Counted from the stretch's first letter, positions 10,235 to 19,545 are shown. The stretch: 64,000 bases of DNA from Spiribacter sp. 2438 (GCF_009676705.1 NZ_CP046046.1:992001-1056000), one strand, 5' to 3'. Notes: generated by a model from the sequence alone, not told the origin. Numbers and translations: made by a program.

Positions 10235-11416
10235 ATGGAAAAGCGATCCACCCTGGCCATTGCGGCACTCGGCGCGGTGGTCATTGCCATTACCTATGGA
10301 TTGGCCCGATTCGTCTTCGGGCTGTTTCTTCCGGGCATTCGTGACGACCTGGGACTGACGGCGGTCCAGGCCGGCTTTGTCGGAGCGATCCCTTTTGCAA
10401 GTTTCATTGCCGGCGTATTGACCGGCCCGAAAATCACCGAGCGCATTGGTCCGCGGGAGGCGGGGCTGCTCACCACTGGCCTCGCCACCCTGGGGCTCCT
10501 CGGTATTGCCGTGTCTCCGGATATTGCCCTGCTCTCGCTGGCCGTTGGCATTTGTGGCATCAGCACCGGGCTTTCCTCCCCCGTCATGGCGGATTCGGTT
10601 CATTCCGGTGTTCCCCCGGAGTTACGGGGTCGAGTCAACGCGATCCATAACGCCGGCACCAGCATCGGCGTGGCCGTTGCGATGCCAGTCTCGGCCTATC
10701 TTCTGGGTAACTGGCGTGGCGCGTATGTCAGCTTTGCCGCACTGGCCGCGGTGGTGGCGATCATCGCTTTTCGGGCGCTGCCGCGCCGTACCGCCACCGC
10801 TGCGGTGACCGTTGGCACCTCTCCCCATCTGCGTGTTTCAACCCGCCAGTGGATCGGTGTTGCGTCACTCAGCCTACTCGCGACCGGAATGGGTGTGGTC
10901 AGCAGCGTCTACTGGATTTTCGGCCCCGACCGGATCGCCGCCCACGGAGCACTCGGCGATGCTACAGCTGGCTGGATGTGGCTGGGTATCGGCATTGCCG
11001 GCCTGCTGGGCAGCGCAGCCGGTGACCTCATGGACAGCATTGGCACGGCAACCACCCATGGCGCGGCGCTGATTCTATTGGCCACCGCGCTGGGCATCCT
11101 CGCGGTGGCTCCGGGATCCATGGAGGCCGTGATGACTTCCGCCGCCCTGTTTGGGATTGCCTACATGTCACTGACGGGGCTTTATCTCGTCCAGGGCATC
11201 CGTTTGCTGGCCAATCGGCCCGCACTCGGCCCGGTGCTGCCCTTCCTCGCGGTTGCCGTGGGGGCGACCATCGGATCGCCGCTGGCCGGAGCCGCCATTG
11301 ATGTCTCGGGTTATGCCCACAGCTTCAATTTTTTTGCCATCGGCGCCGTTGTCCTGGCGCTGCTTGGCGGGGTGATGCGCTCCCTGTATGCGGTTAGCGA
11401 CCCCCAGTGGGATTAG
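10235..11416 (+). CDS. MFS transporter, YbfB/YjiJ-like
   Basis: A 393-residue major facilitator protein with about twelve hydrophobic helices. The N-terminal GLARFVFGLFLPGIRDDLGLT segment is characteristic of the YbfB/YjiJ group, and a cytoplasmic loop (PRRTATAAVT) sits at the midpoint. The substrate is unknown; members are generally treated as exporters of small organic molecules. The gene follows sufE by 19 bases. Its 3' end overlaps by 23 bases the 3' end of the convergent uup gene. Confidence 0.8.
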   Translation: MEKRSTLAIAALGAVVIAITYGLARFVFGLFLPGIRDDLGLTAVQAGFVGAIPFASFIAGVLTGPKITERIGPREAGLLTTGLATLGLLGIAVSPDIALLSLAVGICGISTGLSSPVMADSVHSGVPPELRGRVNAIHNAGTSIGVAVAMPVSAYLLGNWRGAYVSFAALAAVVAIIAFRALPRRTATAAVTVGTSPHLRVSTRQWIGVASLSLLATGMGVVSSVYWIFGPDRIAAHGALGDATAGWMWLGIGIAGLLGSAAGDLMDSIGTATTHGAALILLATALGILAVAPGSMEAVMTSAALFGIAYMSLTGLYLVQGIRLLANRPALGPVLPFLAVAVGATIGSPLAGAAIDVSGYAHSFNFFAIGAVVLALLGGVMRSLYAVSDPQWD

Positions 11417-13307
11417 CTATGGACTCCAATTCCGCCCATCGATCATAAGCGGCTTCCAGTTGTGACTGGCATTGCGTCAAGTATTCGCTGGCCTCACGAA
11501 TGGCCTCCTCGTCCTGTTCGTAGAGTGCCGGGTCGTTGACTCGTGCCTCCGCGTCCGCCGCGGCCGTCTCAAGCTTTTCGATCCGGGCTGGCAGTTCATC
11601 CAGCTCACGGGCCAGTTTGTAGCTGAGCTTGGCGCCCTTGGGGCGCGCCTGCCGCGGGTTGGGCACTGCCGGCGATGCGTCGACCGCGGTTTGCCGGGCC
11701 GCCGACGGGGCCGGCCGATCTCCGGATTGCCGCAGCCAGTCGGAATACCCGCCCACGTACTCCCCGAAATGACCGTCGCCCTCCGGCACCAGCACGCTGG
11801 TCACGACGTTGTCCATGAATGCCCGGTCATGGGAGACCAGGATAAGCGTGCCCTGGTAATCCAGCAGGCGTTCTTCCAGCAGCTCCAGGGTCTCCACGTC
11901 CAGGTCGTTGGTGGGCTCATCCATCACCAGCAGATTGAAAGGCTGTGCAAAAAGACGCGCCAGTACCAGTCGGTTTCTCTCTCCGCCGGATAGCCGGCTG
12001 ATGGGCGCATTGGCTCGATCCGGCGTGAACAGAAAATCCTGCAGATAACCCATGACATGGGGACGACGGCCACCCCCCAACTCGATGAATTCATCGCCAC
12101 CGGCGACGTTGTCCCGGGCACTGCGGGATTCGTCGAGCACCTGCCGGTGCTGATCGAAATAGGCGACCTGCAGATTGGTGCCCAGACGAATACGCCCACT
12201 GTCCGGTGTCAGATCACCGATCAGGAGGCGGACCAGCGTGGTTTTCCCGATGCCGTTGGGGCCGAGAATGCCGACCCGATCTCCACGCAGAATCCGGGTA
12301 CTGAAGTCCTGTACAAGAGTTTTTCCGGGAACGGAGTAATGGATGTCGATGGCTTCGGCCACCAGCCGGCCGGAGCGATCCGCATCCGCCATTTGCAGGC
12401 GCGCCTGCCCCATTTTGGTGCGTCGGGCGGCATGGGCCTCGCGCATCGCCTGCAGGGCCCTCACCCGGCCCTCATTGCGGGTGCGCCTGGCCTTGATGCC
12501 CTGGCGGATCCAGCGCTCCTCCTGGGCCAGCTTCTTGTCGAACCGGGCCCGCTCAAGCGCCTCGGCATTGGCGCGTTCCTCCCGGCGACGAAGGTAATTG
12601 TCGTAATCGCCCGGCCAGCTGGTTAATTGCCCCCGGTCGATCTCGACAATGCGCGTCGCCAGATTGCGCAGGAAAGCCCGGTCATGGGTAACAAAGACCA
12701 CACTTCCAGAAAACTTTTTCAAAAATTGCTCAAGCCACTGAATGGATTCGATGTCCAGGTGGTTAGTGGGCTCGTCCAGCAGCAGCACGTCGGGTTCGCT
12801 GGCAACCGCCTGCGCCAGCAGGACCCGCCGTTTCAATCCGCCGGACAGTGCCTCGAACGCCATCTCGGACGGCAATGAAAAACGCGTCAGGATGGCGGTA
12901 ATCCGCTGATCGAGAACCCACCCATCGGCGGCATCGATTTGCGCATGCAACTGCTCAAGGCGCCGGGGGGAAGCCCCGGCGGCCACCGAGTCCACGGCCT
13001 GATGATATTCGGTCAGCACCTGCCCGAGCTCTCCGGCGCCCCGCGAGACGACATCGAACACCGTACCGGCACAGTCGTCCGGTATGGCCTGCGGCAGCCG
13101 CGCCACCCGGATTCCGTCCCCGATGCGCACCTGGCCGGCATCCGGGTCATGGTTTTTATCTATCAGTGCCAGCAAGGTCGATTTACCAACACCATTGCGG
13201 CCGACAATACAAACGCGCTCATCGCGTTCCAGCGCGAAATTGGCCCCGTCGAGCAAAGGCGGGCCGCCTACAGAAAAGTGAATGTCTTCAAGGGCAAGGA
13301 TTGGCAT
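11394..13307 (-). CDS. uup: ABC-F ATPase Uup
   Basis: A 637-residue soluble protein with two ABC domains and no membrane segments, matching Uup in length and layout. The first Walker A is GRNGVGKST and the second GPNGIGKTT. Signatures are LSGGLKRR and LSGGERNR, and Walker B segments end LLLDEPTNHLD and LVMDEPTNDLD. An arginine-rich interdomain linker (about 240-300) and a charged coiled-coil C-terminal domain (about 560-637) complete it. ABC-F proteins act on ribosomes or, for Uup, on replication and recombination intermediates. It is transcribed from the region shared with the divergent rhodopsin gene. Confidence 0.92.
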   Translation of the reverse strand: MPILALEDIHFSVGGPPLLDGANFALERDERVCIVGRNGVGKSTLLALIDKNHDPDAGQVRIGDGIRVARLPQAIPDDCAGTVFDVVSRGAGELGQVLTEYHQAVDSVAAGASPRRLEQLHAQIDAADGWVLDQRITAILTRFSLPSEMAFEALSGGLKRRVLLAQAVASEPDVLLLDEPTNHLDIESIQWLEQFLKKFSGSVVFVTHDRAFLRNLATRIVEIDRGQLTSWPGDYDNYLRRREERANAEALERARFDKKLAQEERWIRQGIKARRTRNEGRVRALQAMREAHAARRTKMGQARLQMADADRSGRLVAEAIDIHYSVPGKTLVQDFSTRILRGDRVGILGPNGIGKTTLVRLLIGDLTPDSGRIRLGTNLQVAYFDQHRQVLDESRSARDNVAGGDEFIELGGGRRPHVMGYLQDFLFTPDRANAPISRLSGGERNRLVLARLFAQPFNLLVMDEPTNDLDVETLELLEERLLDYQGTLILVSHDRAFMDNVVTSVLVPEGDGHFGEYVGGYSDWLRQSGDRPAPSAARQTAVDASPAVPNPRQARPKGAKLSYKLARELDELPARIEKLETAAADAEARVNDPALYEQDEEAIREASEYLTQCQSQLEAAYDRWAELESIANPTGGR

Positions 13308-13362
13308 GGAACCTCAATCGGTCGTTATAGTGAAACCGTGCAGTGTCCGCGCATTTTAGCTT

Positions 13363-13391
13363 TTGACTTGCACCAAGGCAGGGCGTAATGT
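13363..13391 (+). promoter_or_regulatory. Predicted sigma-70 promoter of the rhodopsin gene
   Basis: TTGACT at 13363-13368 (five of six to the -35 consensus) and TAATGT at 13386-13391 are separated by exactly 17 bases. This would start transcription about 24 bases before the rhodopsin ATG, just upstream of the strong ribosome-binding site GGAGG at 13410-13414. The -10 match is only moderate. Confidence 0.45.
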
Positions 13392-13421
13392 CCGGTGTGA
13401 TTTTACAACGGAGGACGAAGG

Positions 13422-14186
13422 ATGGATCTGACGACACTATCGCTTGGGCAGTATGAATTTATTGCCGGCTCTTTCTCATTCGGTCTGGCTGTTATGGCCG
13501 CCGCAACCCTGTTTCTGTGGTTCTCTCGCAGCCTGGTGGCACCGGGCTACCGGATAGCCGTGACCATCTCCGGTCTGGTCACCGCCATTGCAGCCTACCA
13601 TTACCTGCAGATCATGCTGTCCTGGGATTCGGCGTTCGCCATTGTTGGCGGTTCTCTCGAGACCACGGGCCAGCCTTTCAACCAGGCCTACCGTTATGTG
13701 GACTGGCTGCTCACCGTGCCGCTGCTCCTGATCGAATTGATCCTGGTCATGAAACTGGCCCGGGGCGAGACGATCTCGAAGAGTGTCTGGCTGGGTGGCG
13801 CCGCGGCGCTGATGATCATCCTCGGGTACCCGGGTGAGGTCGCCGAGACCGCCGGTACACGCTTCACCTTCTGGGTGCTGTCGATGATTCCGTTCATCTA
13901 CATCGTCTACCAGCTGGTGGTGGGCCTGAAGGGATCCATCAACAAGCAGCCTGAGAACGTCCGTGGCCTGATCAATGGCGCAGCCATGCTGGTCGTGGTC
14001 TCCTGGCTGTTCTACCCGATCGTCTTCCTGTTCCCGCTGATCGGTTTCACGGGCGGCGCTGCCGTGGTGGCCGTGGAAGTGGGCTACACCGTCGCCGACA
14101 TCGTGGCGAAGGCGGTCTTTGGCATCCTCATCCTCGCGATTGCCATGCGCAAGTCCGAGGCCGAAGGCGCCAACCAGCAGGCCTGA
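13422..14186 (+). CDS. Proton-pumping type I rhodopsin (proteorhodopsin/xanthorhodopsin-like)
   Basis: A seven-helix retinal protein of 254 residues acting as a light-driven proton pump in the inner membrane. Helix C reads RYVDWLLTVPLLLIE: Asp94 is the Schiff-base counterion, Thr98 the partner, Glu105 the internal proton donor (the DTE pump motif) and Leu102 the residue associated with green tuning in proteorhodopsin. His60 matches the counterion-partner histidine. Lys230 in helix G is the retinal lysine. The GYPGE segment after helix D resembles xanthorhodopsin/Gloeobacter rhodopsin. However Trp151 lies where those proteins have the glycine that opens the carotenoid-binding fenestration. GGAGG lies 7 bases before the ATG. 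Carotenoid and retinal genes follow. Confidence 0.96.
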   Translation: MDLTTLSLGQYEFIAGSFSFGLAVMAAATLFLWFSRSLVAPGYRIAVTISGLVTAIAAYHYLQIMLSWDSAFAIVGGSLETTGQPFNQAYRYVDWLLTVPLLLIELILVMKLARGETISKSVWLGGAAALMIILGYPGEVAETAGTRFTFWVLSMIPFIYIVYQLVVGLKGSINKQPENVRGLINGAAMLVVVSWLFYPIVFLFPLIGFTGGAAVVAVEVGYTVADIVAKAVFGILILAIAMRKSEAEGANQQA

Positions 14187-14220
14187 TCGCTTCGCGATCG
14201 GCCCTGCCGAGCCTGAAACA

Positions 14221-14245
14221 CCCGTCGGGGATATTCCCCGGCGGG
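14221..14245 (+). other. Stem-loop between rhodopsin and crtE
   Basis: A 10-bp stem with one G-T pair (14221-14230 with 14236-14245, loop ATATT), preceded by a smaller hairpin just after the rhodopsin stop (GATCGC-TTC-GCGATC). No T run follows, so it is not a classical terminator. It may partly stop transcription or protect the rhodopsin message from 3' decay, giving more opsin than enzyme transcript. Confidence 0.55.
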
Positions 14246-14281
14246 TCGTTCCAACCCTGTTCAGCATTGAGGTGACTTCCA

Positions 14282-15253
14282 TTGGCTACCATGGACATCA
14301 GGACACCTGAGCTTCCAATGGCAGACACCACCCGCGATATATCGGCGGGAGCTGAACCCGTGACGGCGCGACTGGAAGCCGTGGACCAGCAGATGGTCCG
14401 AATCATCCAGTCACTGAATTCCACGCCAGCCCGCGACGCCGCGCTCTATCACCTGAAGACCGGTGGACATCGCATGCGAGCGCGTCTGGCCCTGGCAAGC
14501 ACCGCCGACTGGGATCGCCACGACGATGCGGTCCTGGCAGCTGCCGCTTGCGAATTGCTTCACAACGCTTCCCTTATCCACGACGACATCAGTGATGGTG
14601 ACGGCTACCGACGCGGTCACCCCACCGTCCGTGCCCTCCACGGCGATGATGTCGCGCTCTGCGCCGGCGATCTCATGATGGCGGCCTCGTTCGATACCGC
14701 CTCGCGGCTATCGGACTCCCGGCATGCCTCTGAACTCACCCGCTCCATGGCGCACTGCGCCGCCCGGGTGATTGGGGGCCAGAGCACAGAACTGGCTTTG
14801 GGCAATAAGGCCGGACTTCCCGGTTTTCGTGAATACCTGGACATTACCCGGTCGAAAACAGCGCCGCTCATTGAGGTCGCGATTGGTGCCGGACAGTCGG
14901 CGTCACCTAACACGGTCCGCTCGGTTTCCGAGGGCATTGGGCTGGCCTACCAGATACTCGATGATCTCGACGATCTGACCGGATTCGACAATCCAATGGC
15001 CGAGCAGAGCCGTCTGCACGCCTATCACGCCTGGCGCCATCATCAACTGCGCGGTCCGCAGGCGGTCGCCGTGGATTCGAGTCGAGTGCATGCGCGTTGC
15101 CTGCGGCATGTTCAAGCGGCCCTTGGCCGGGCGGATCATCTCGCCGAGGAGTTCTCCGCGCCCTTACGCGACGGGGTTCGGGAACTGATTCTGCGCTTGC
15201 ATCACAAATCTCAGCGTATTCAACCGTCCAGCCATTCCAGTAACGGGGAATAA
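14282..15253 (+). CDS. crtE: Geranylgeranyl diphosphate synthase
   Basis: A 323-residue trans-polyprenyl diphosphate synthase that makes C20 geranylgeranyl diphosphate for carotenoids. The two aspartate-rich motifs that bind magnesium and substrate are DDISD (101-105) and DDLDD (227-231). GGHRMR (61-66) matches the basic motif for isopentenyl diphosphate. The proposed start is TTG at 14282, because GAGGTGA ends 6 bases upstream; ATG at 14291 or 14318 are alternatives. It is first in the crtE-I-B-Y-blh run, 95 bases after the rhodopsin gene. Confidence 0.9.
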   Translation: MATMDIRTPELPMADTTRDISAGAEPVTARLEAVDQQMVRIIQSLNSTPARDAALYHLKTGGHRMRARLALASTADWDRHDDAVLAAAACELLHNASLIHDDISDGDGYRRGHPTVRALHGDDVALCAGDLMMAASFDTASRLSDSRHASELTRSMAHCAARVIGGQSTELALGNKAGLPGFREYLDITRSKTAPLIEVAIGAGQSASPNTVRSVSEGIGLAYQILDDLDDLTGFDNPMAEQSRLHAYHAWRHHQLRGPQAVAVDSSRVHARCLRHVQAALGRADHLAEEFSAPLRDGVRELILRLHHKSQRIQPSSHSSNGE

Positions 15254-15258
15254 TCGGC

Positions 15259-16731
15259 ATGAAGACCCTGGTCATCGGGGGTGGCTTTGGTGGGATGGCC
15301 GCTGCGTTGCGGCTGAGGGCCAAAGGGCATGCCGTCACGCTGATCGATCGCTGTCCACGGCTGGGCGGCCGCGCGCAGGTCTTTAACCACGGCGGGTATC
15401 GGCATGATGCCGGGCCAACCGTCATCACCGCACCTTTCCTGTTCGCCGAACTGTTCGCACTGTACGGCGAAGAAATCGCTGATCAGGTCACGCTAGCGCC
15501 CCTGGATCCCTGGTATCGGTTCCGTTTCCCGGACAACTCCCATTTCGACTATGGGCCGGGCATCGAGCGCATGGAGGCGGAAATCGCCCGCTTCAACCCG
15601 GACGATGTCGCTGGCTATCACGGGCTGCTGGCGGAATCCCGCGAGCTTTTTGACATCGGCTTCCGTGAACTTGGGGACCAACCATTCCATCGCGTCGGCT
15701 TCATGATTCGACAGATCCCGCGGCTGCTCAGGCTGCGGTTCGATCGCAGCGTCTGGGATATGGTTTCCAGCCATATACAGCATCCTTATCTGCGCCGAGC
15801 ACTGTCTCTGCAGCCCCTGCTGGTGGGTGGTAATCCCTTTGACACCACTTGTATCTACGGGCTGATTCACTACCTGGAGCGGGAGTGGGGCGTATATTTC
15901 GCCATGGGCGGCACGGGGGCGCTGGTGGATGCGCTGGCCAACCTGATGGAGCGCCATGGGGTCGATGTGCAGTCCGGACGCAGCGTCACGTCGATCGCCC
16001 GCTCGGGGCGGAATATCACCGGCGTCACGCTGGATGACGGGCGCCAGATCAGTGCAGACATGTACGTCTCCAATGTCGATCCCATGCATCTGTACGGCGA
16101 GCTGATGCAGCCGGCGCCGATGATCAGCCGGGCCAAACGCGCAGTGGCCCGAACGTCCATGGGCCTGTTCGTCCTGTATTTCGGCACCGATCGGAGTTAT
16201 CCGGACATCGCCCATCACACGATCTGGCTGGGGGAGCGCTACAAGGAACTGCTCCACGATATCTTCAATCGCAAGGTGCTCTCCGACGATTTTTCGTTAT
16301 ACCTGCACCGCCCGACGGCCACCGATCCGAGCTTTGCCCCCGCCGGACACGACAGCTTCTATGTGCTGGCCCCGGTTCCCAACCTCGAGGGGGAGATCGA
16401 CTGGAGCGTGGAAGGCCCGCGGCTGCAGCAGCGCATCATTGAAGCCCTGGAGCAGTCGATCATGCCGGGATTGAGCGCTCACGTGCGAGCGCCTTTCTAC
16501 ATGACTCCCGAAGATTTCCGCAGCGACTATCAGAGCGTCCACGGCAGCGGTTTCAGTGTTGCCCCACTGTTCCGGCAGTCGGCCTGGTTCCGGTTTCACA
16601 ATCGCGCCGAGGGGCTGAACAACCTCTACCTGGTGGGTGCGGGTACGCACCCCGGCGCCGGGCTTCCCGGTGTGGTCTCCAGCGCCCGAGTGCTTGACCG
16701 TCTGGTACCGGACAACAACGAGGCGGCATGA
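15259..16731 (+). CDS. crtI: Phytoene desaturase
   Basis: A 490-residue FAD-dependent desaturase/isomerase of the CrtI type that converts phytoene to lycopene. The N terminus carries the dinucleotide-binding fold (VIGGGFGGMAAALRL) and the following LGGRA motif. The C-terminal FAD segment LYLVGAGTHPGAGLPGV is diagnostic of carotenoid desaturases. Length is normal for CrtI. Its stop overlaps the crtB start by four bases. Related 4,4'-diapophytoene desaturases exist, but the neighbouring C40 genes favour phytoene. Confidence 0.93.
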   Translation: MKTLVIGGGFGGMAAALRLRAKGHAVTLIDRCPRLGGRAQVFNHGGYRHDAGPTVITAPFLFAELFALYGEEIADQVTLAPLDPWYRFRFPDNSHFDYGPGIERMEAEIARFNPDDVAGYHGLLAESRELFDIGFRELGDQPFHRVGFMIRQIPRLLRLRFDRSVWDMVSSHIQHPYLRRALSLQPLLVGGNPFDTTCIYGLIHYLEREWGVYFAMGGTGALVDALANLMERHGVDVQSGRSVTSIARSGRNITGVTLDDGRQISADMYVSNVDPMHLYGELMQPAPMISRAKRAVARTSMGLFVLYFGTDRSYPDIAHHTIWLGERYKELLHDIFNRKVLSDDFSLYLHRPTATDPSFAPAGHDSFYVLAPVPNLEGEIDWSVEGPRLQQRIIEALEQSIMPGLSAHVRAPFYMTPEDFRSDYQSVHGSGFSVAPLFRQSAWFRFHNRAEGLNNLYLVGAGTHPGAGLPGVVSSARVLDRLVPDNNEAA

Positions 16732-17561
16732 CCCCGCGAGAGATCCTCGCCAGGCATGGCAGCAGCTTTCACCTGGCCAGCCGGTTCCTGCGACCCGTGG
16801 ATGCCCGGGATATCGCCATTCTCTACGCCGCATGCCGCCTGATTGACGACCTGGCTGACGAGGAAACCGGGCGGGCTGATGACATCCAGCGACTGCTCGA
16901 CGGGCTCCGTCGCCACAGCCCCGAAGCCATTCCCGTGGAGGGCTTTGCAGAGATGGCGATCCGGCGCCAACTCAACCTCGCGCCGCTGGTCACCCTGACC
17001 GAAAGTGCCTGCCGCGAGGCCCGGGCACCCACCTGTATCGCCAGCGAGGCGGAACTGCTGGACTACTGCTACGCGGTGGCGGGCACCGTCGGCGAAATGA
17101 TGTGCCCCCTCCTCGGCGCCGACCCGCACCGCGGTCGTGATGCCGCCGTGTCCCTGGGTATCGCCATGCAGATGACCAATATCGCCCGGGATGTCCTGGA
17201 GGATGCCCGCCAGGAACGCCGATATCTGCCCGCTGACTGGGTGGACGGGCTCACCCCGGCCGCCATCGCCGCCGCCGAGCCACCCCATCGTCATCACGTC
17301 AGTACAGCAATTCGGCGGCTGGTCGAACTGGGTGAGCAGCACTACCAGCGGGCAGAGTCCGGGTTCGCCCTCATTCCGTTAAGAAACCGTCAGGCCATTC
17401 GTATCGCCACCCGCCTCTACCGGGCCATCGGCCTGCGTGTCGTGGATCAGGACTGTCAGTATTGGCTGGGGCGTGTCTCACTCAGCCATAGCGAGCGAGC
17501 CCGGCTCGCGTTCGGCACACTGGCCGGGTTGATGAGGGAACCGGCCAGGCCTGCGCCGTGA
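16728..17561 (+). CDS. crtB: Phytoene synthase
   Basis: A 277-residue squalene/phytoene synthase that condenses two geranylgeranyl diphosphates head to head. The first aspartate-rich motif is DDLAD at 40-44. The second is in NIARDVLEDA, with Asp155, Glu158 and Asp159. The downstream RRYLP is also typical. It is slightly shorter than many CrtB proteins but has no missing motif. The ATG lies within the crtI stop (ATGA) and the crtY GTG within its own stop (GTGA), so translation is coupled through the operon. Confidence 0.93.
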   Translation: MTPREILARHGSSFHLASRFLRPVDARDIAILYAACRLIDDLADEETGRADDIQRLLDGLRRHSPEAIPVEGFAEMAIRRQLNLAPLVTLTESACREARAPTCIASEAELLDYCYAVAGTVGEMMCPLLGADPHRGRDAAVSLGIAMQMTNIARDVLEDARQERRYLPADWVDGLTPAAIAAAEPPHRHHVSTAIRRLVELGEQHYQRAESGFALIPLRNRQAIRIATRLYRAIGLRVVDQDCQYWLGRVSLSHSERARLAFGTLAGLMREPARPAP

Positions 17562-18685
17562 AACCCTTCGATCTGGCCTTCATCGGCCTGGGGGCCGCCG
17601 CCATGAGCCTCGTCACCCGGCTCGCGGACAGCCGCTATAGCGGCCGTGTCGCCTTGATCGAGCCGGTGCCGGATCCCGGCGATGACCGCACCTGGTGCGG
17701 GTGGCCCATGAACGACCACCCCTTCAGTCATCGAGCCACGCGCCGCTGGAGTCAGTGGGCGGTGAGCAATGCCCGAGACGAGGTGACGGCAGGGAGTCGG
17801 GAAATGCCCTATGAAATGCTTCGCTCCAGCGATGTCCGGTCGGTGGCGATGGCCGCCATCGCCGGCCGCGATGACTGGGTTCTCCTTGCCGGACGCGCCC
17901 TTGCCGATGCCCGGAAAACCGAAGACGGCTGGCGCTTGACCCTGGATGACCAGTCTGAGGTGGAAGCCCTTTGGGTACTGGATGCGCGGCCGCCAAAACT
18001 CAACCTGAGTCGCCCCTGGGTCTGGCAGAGCTTTGTCGGCGCCGAAATCAGTGGCCCCCGGATGGGCGATCCTGACCAGGTTCGGCTGATGGATTTCGTA
18101 GACGACGCACAACCGGTGGCAAGCTTTTTCTATGAATTGCCCATTGACCCCCGCCGTCGACTGATTGAATTCACGCGGTTTACGCCAACCCCCGCCGACC
18201 CCGCCGAGATGCGCGAGCAGGTGGACGGGCTGATCCGTCGCCGGGGCTGGCAGAACGCCCGCGTCATCCGAACTGAACAGAGTCATCTGCCCATGGCACC
18301 GATCCCGGGCTACGACCGCGACCAGTGGGTCCGCATCGGAACCGCCGGTGGCAGCATGCGCCCGGCCACCGGTTACGCGTTCCATGCCATTCAGCATTGG
18401 GCGGACGGCGCGGCTGCCGCGCTGCTGGAGGGTCGCTCGCCGCCAGCCCCGACCCGGCCCGGCTGGCTGGATTGGCTGGACGGGGTGTTCCTTGAATCCC
18501 TCTGGGCGGGCCCGGCCACTGCCAGCGACCAGTTCGTCCAACTGTTCCGACGGGTACCACCGGATGCTCTCAGCCGATTCCTGATGGCCCGGGGCCGTCC
18601 GCTTGATACACTGAAAGTGCTGAATTCATTACCGGTGGCCCCGATGCTGGCGGCCGCCTGGCGTCACACAAGGAGGCGCTCATGA
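17558..18685 (+). CDS. crtY: Lycopene beta-cyclase (CrtY type)
   Basis: A 375-residue flavin-dependent cyclase that closes beta-ionone rings on lycopene to give beta-carotene. The N terminus shows a dinucleotide-binding start (DLAFIGLGAAAMSLVTRL). FYELPID and GTAGGSMRPATGYAF are typical CrtY segments. The start is GTG at 17558, overlapping the crtB stop. The ATG of blh overlaps its own stop. No carotene hydroxylase or ketolase is present in the cluster, so beta-carotene is the expected product. Confidence 0.92.
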   Translation: MKPFDLAFIGLGAAAMSLVTRLADSRYSGRVALIEPVPDPGDDRTWCGWPMNDHPFSHRATRRWSQWAVSNARDEVTAGSREMPYEMLRSSDVRSVAMAAIAGRDDWVLLAGRALADARKTEDGWRLTLDDQSEVEALWVLDARPPKLNLSRPWVWQSFVGAEISGPRMGDPDQVRLMDFVDDAQPVASFFYELPIDPRRRLIEFTRFTPTPADPAEMREQVDGLIRRRGWQNARVIRTEQSHLPMAPIPGYDRDQWVRIGTAGGSMRPATGYAFHAIQHWADGAAAALLEGRSPPAPTRPGWLDWLDGVFLESLWAGPATASDQFVQLFRRVPPDALSRFLMARGRPLDTLKVLNSLPVAPMLAAAWRHTRRRS

Positions 18686-19545
18686 GCGATTCCGCTCGCC
18701 CCCCCGCATTCTGGCTTTTTCCCGTGGGATTGCTGGTTGCCCTGGGTGTATCCGCGCTGCCCGGCCAGTGGCCGCTTTACGCGGTACTGGCCATCAGCAC
18801 CGCCATCCTCGGACTGCCCCATGGCAGCCTCGACACCGCTGTGGCCAAGCGTTATCTGTCCCTGGACAACACCCCCAAACTCCTGAGTTTTTTCGTCGGA
18901 TACATGGCCCTGGGTGCGGTGGTTATCGCTATCTGGTGGCAGGCACCGAATGCCGCACTGGGTGCGTTCCTGCTCTACTCGGCGGTCCACTTTGCCGACG
19001 ATGTGGCCGTGCGCATCGGGCGGCTCGGGGGGATCGGATACGGACTGTGGGTGCTGTCACTGCCCCTGCTGTTCCATCCAGAGCTCGTGATTCCGCTGTT
19101 CAACATGCTGGGTGCCACCCAGAGCGAGCTGATGGTCAGCGTGGCCCCCTGGACCCTGGCGCTGGGTGGCGGATTGCTCAGTATCGGCCTGCTGACCCGC
19201 CCGTCCCGCGCCACCAGCGACTGGCGCGATCCCCTGCTGCTGGTGGCGGGGGCGGCACTGCTGCATCCGCTGGCTTATTTCATCGCTTACTGGTGCTTTC
19301 TGCACAGCCCGCGTCATCTGGAAGTGGCCGCTCGGGATCTGGGGCTTGAGGGCTGGCGCGAGCGCCTGCGAGCCGTGGCGCCGACGACGCTGGCAACCTA
19401 TGCGCTGGCGCTGGCGGCCATTCCGTTCCTGATTGGCCTGCCCACCGACACGGCTCTGATGCGGATTATTTTCATCGGCCTGGCGGCGCTTACCGTGCCG
19501 CACATGATCCTCGAACTCATTGCGAGCCCTCGGCGGAAAATTTGA
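18682..19545 (+). CDS. blh: Beta-carotene 15,15'-dioxygenase, Brp/Blh family
   Basis: A 287-residue integral membrane iron enzyme that cleaves beta-carotene symmetrically into two molecules of retinal, the chromophore of the rhodopsin at the head of the cluster. Conserved histidines likely to bind iron are His47 (GLPHGSLD), His103 (AVHFADD), His208 and His212 (HSPRHLE) and His274 (VPHMILE). Several hydrophobic helices run through the protein. The ATG overlaps the crtY stop (ATGA), so opsin chromophore supply is translationally tied to carotenoid synthesis. Confidence 0.94.
   Translation: MSDSARPPAFWLFPVGLLVALGVSALPGQWPLYAVLAISTAILGLPHGSLDTAVAKRYLSLDNTPKLLSFFVGYMALGAVVIAIWWQAPNAALGAFLLYSAVHFADDVAVRIGRLGGIGYGLWVLSLPLLFHPELVIPLFNMLGATQSELMVSVAPWTLALGGGLLSIGLLTRPSRATSDWRDPLLLVAGAALLHPLAYFIAYWCFLHSPRHLEVAARDLGLEGWRERLRAVAPTTLATYALALAAIPFLIGLPTDTALMRIIFIGLAALTVPHMILELIASPRRKI

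Noticed and set aside
14187-14281. True intrinsic terminator after the rhodopsin gene
   Set aside because: The hairpins are strong but no T run follows either of them, so full termination is not supported.
13422-19545. Carotenoid antenna pathway (xanthorhodopsin with ketocarotenoid)
   Set aside because: No crtW, crtO or crtZ homologue is in the cluster and the opsin has Trp at the antenna-site glycine.
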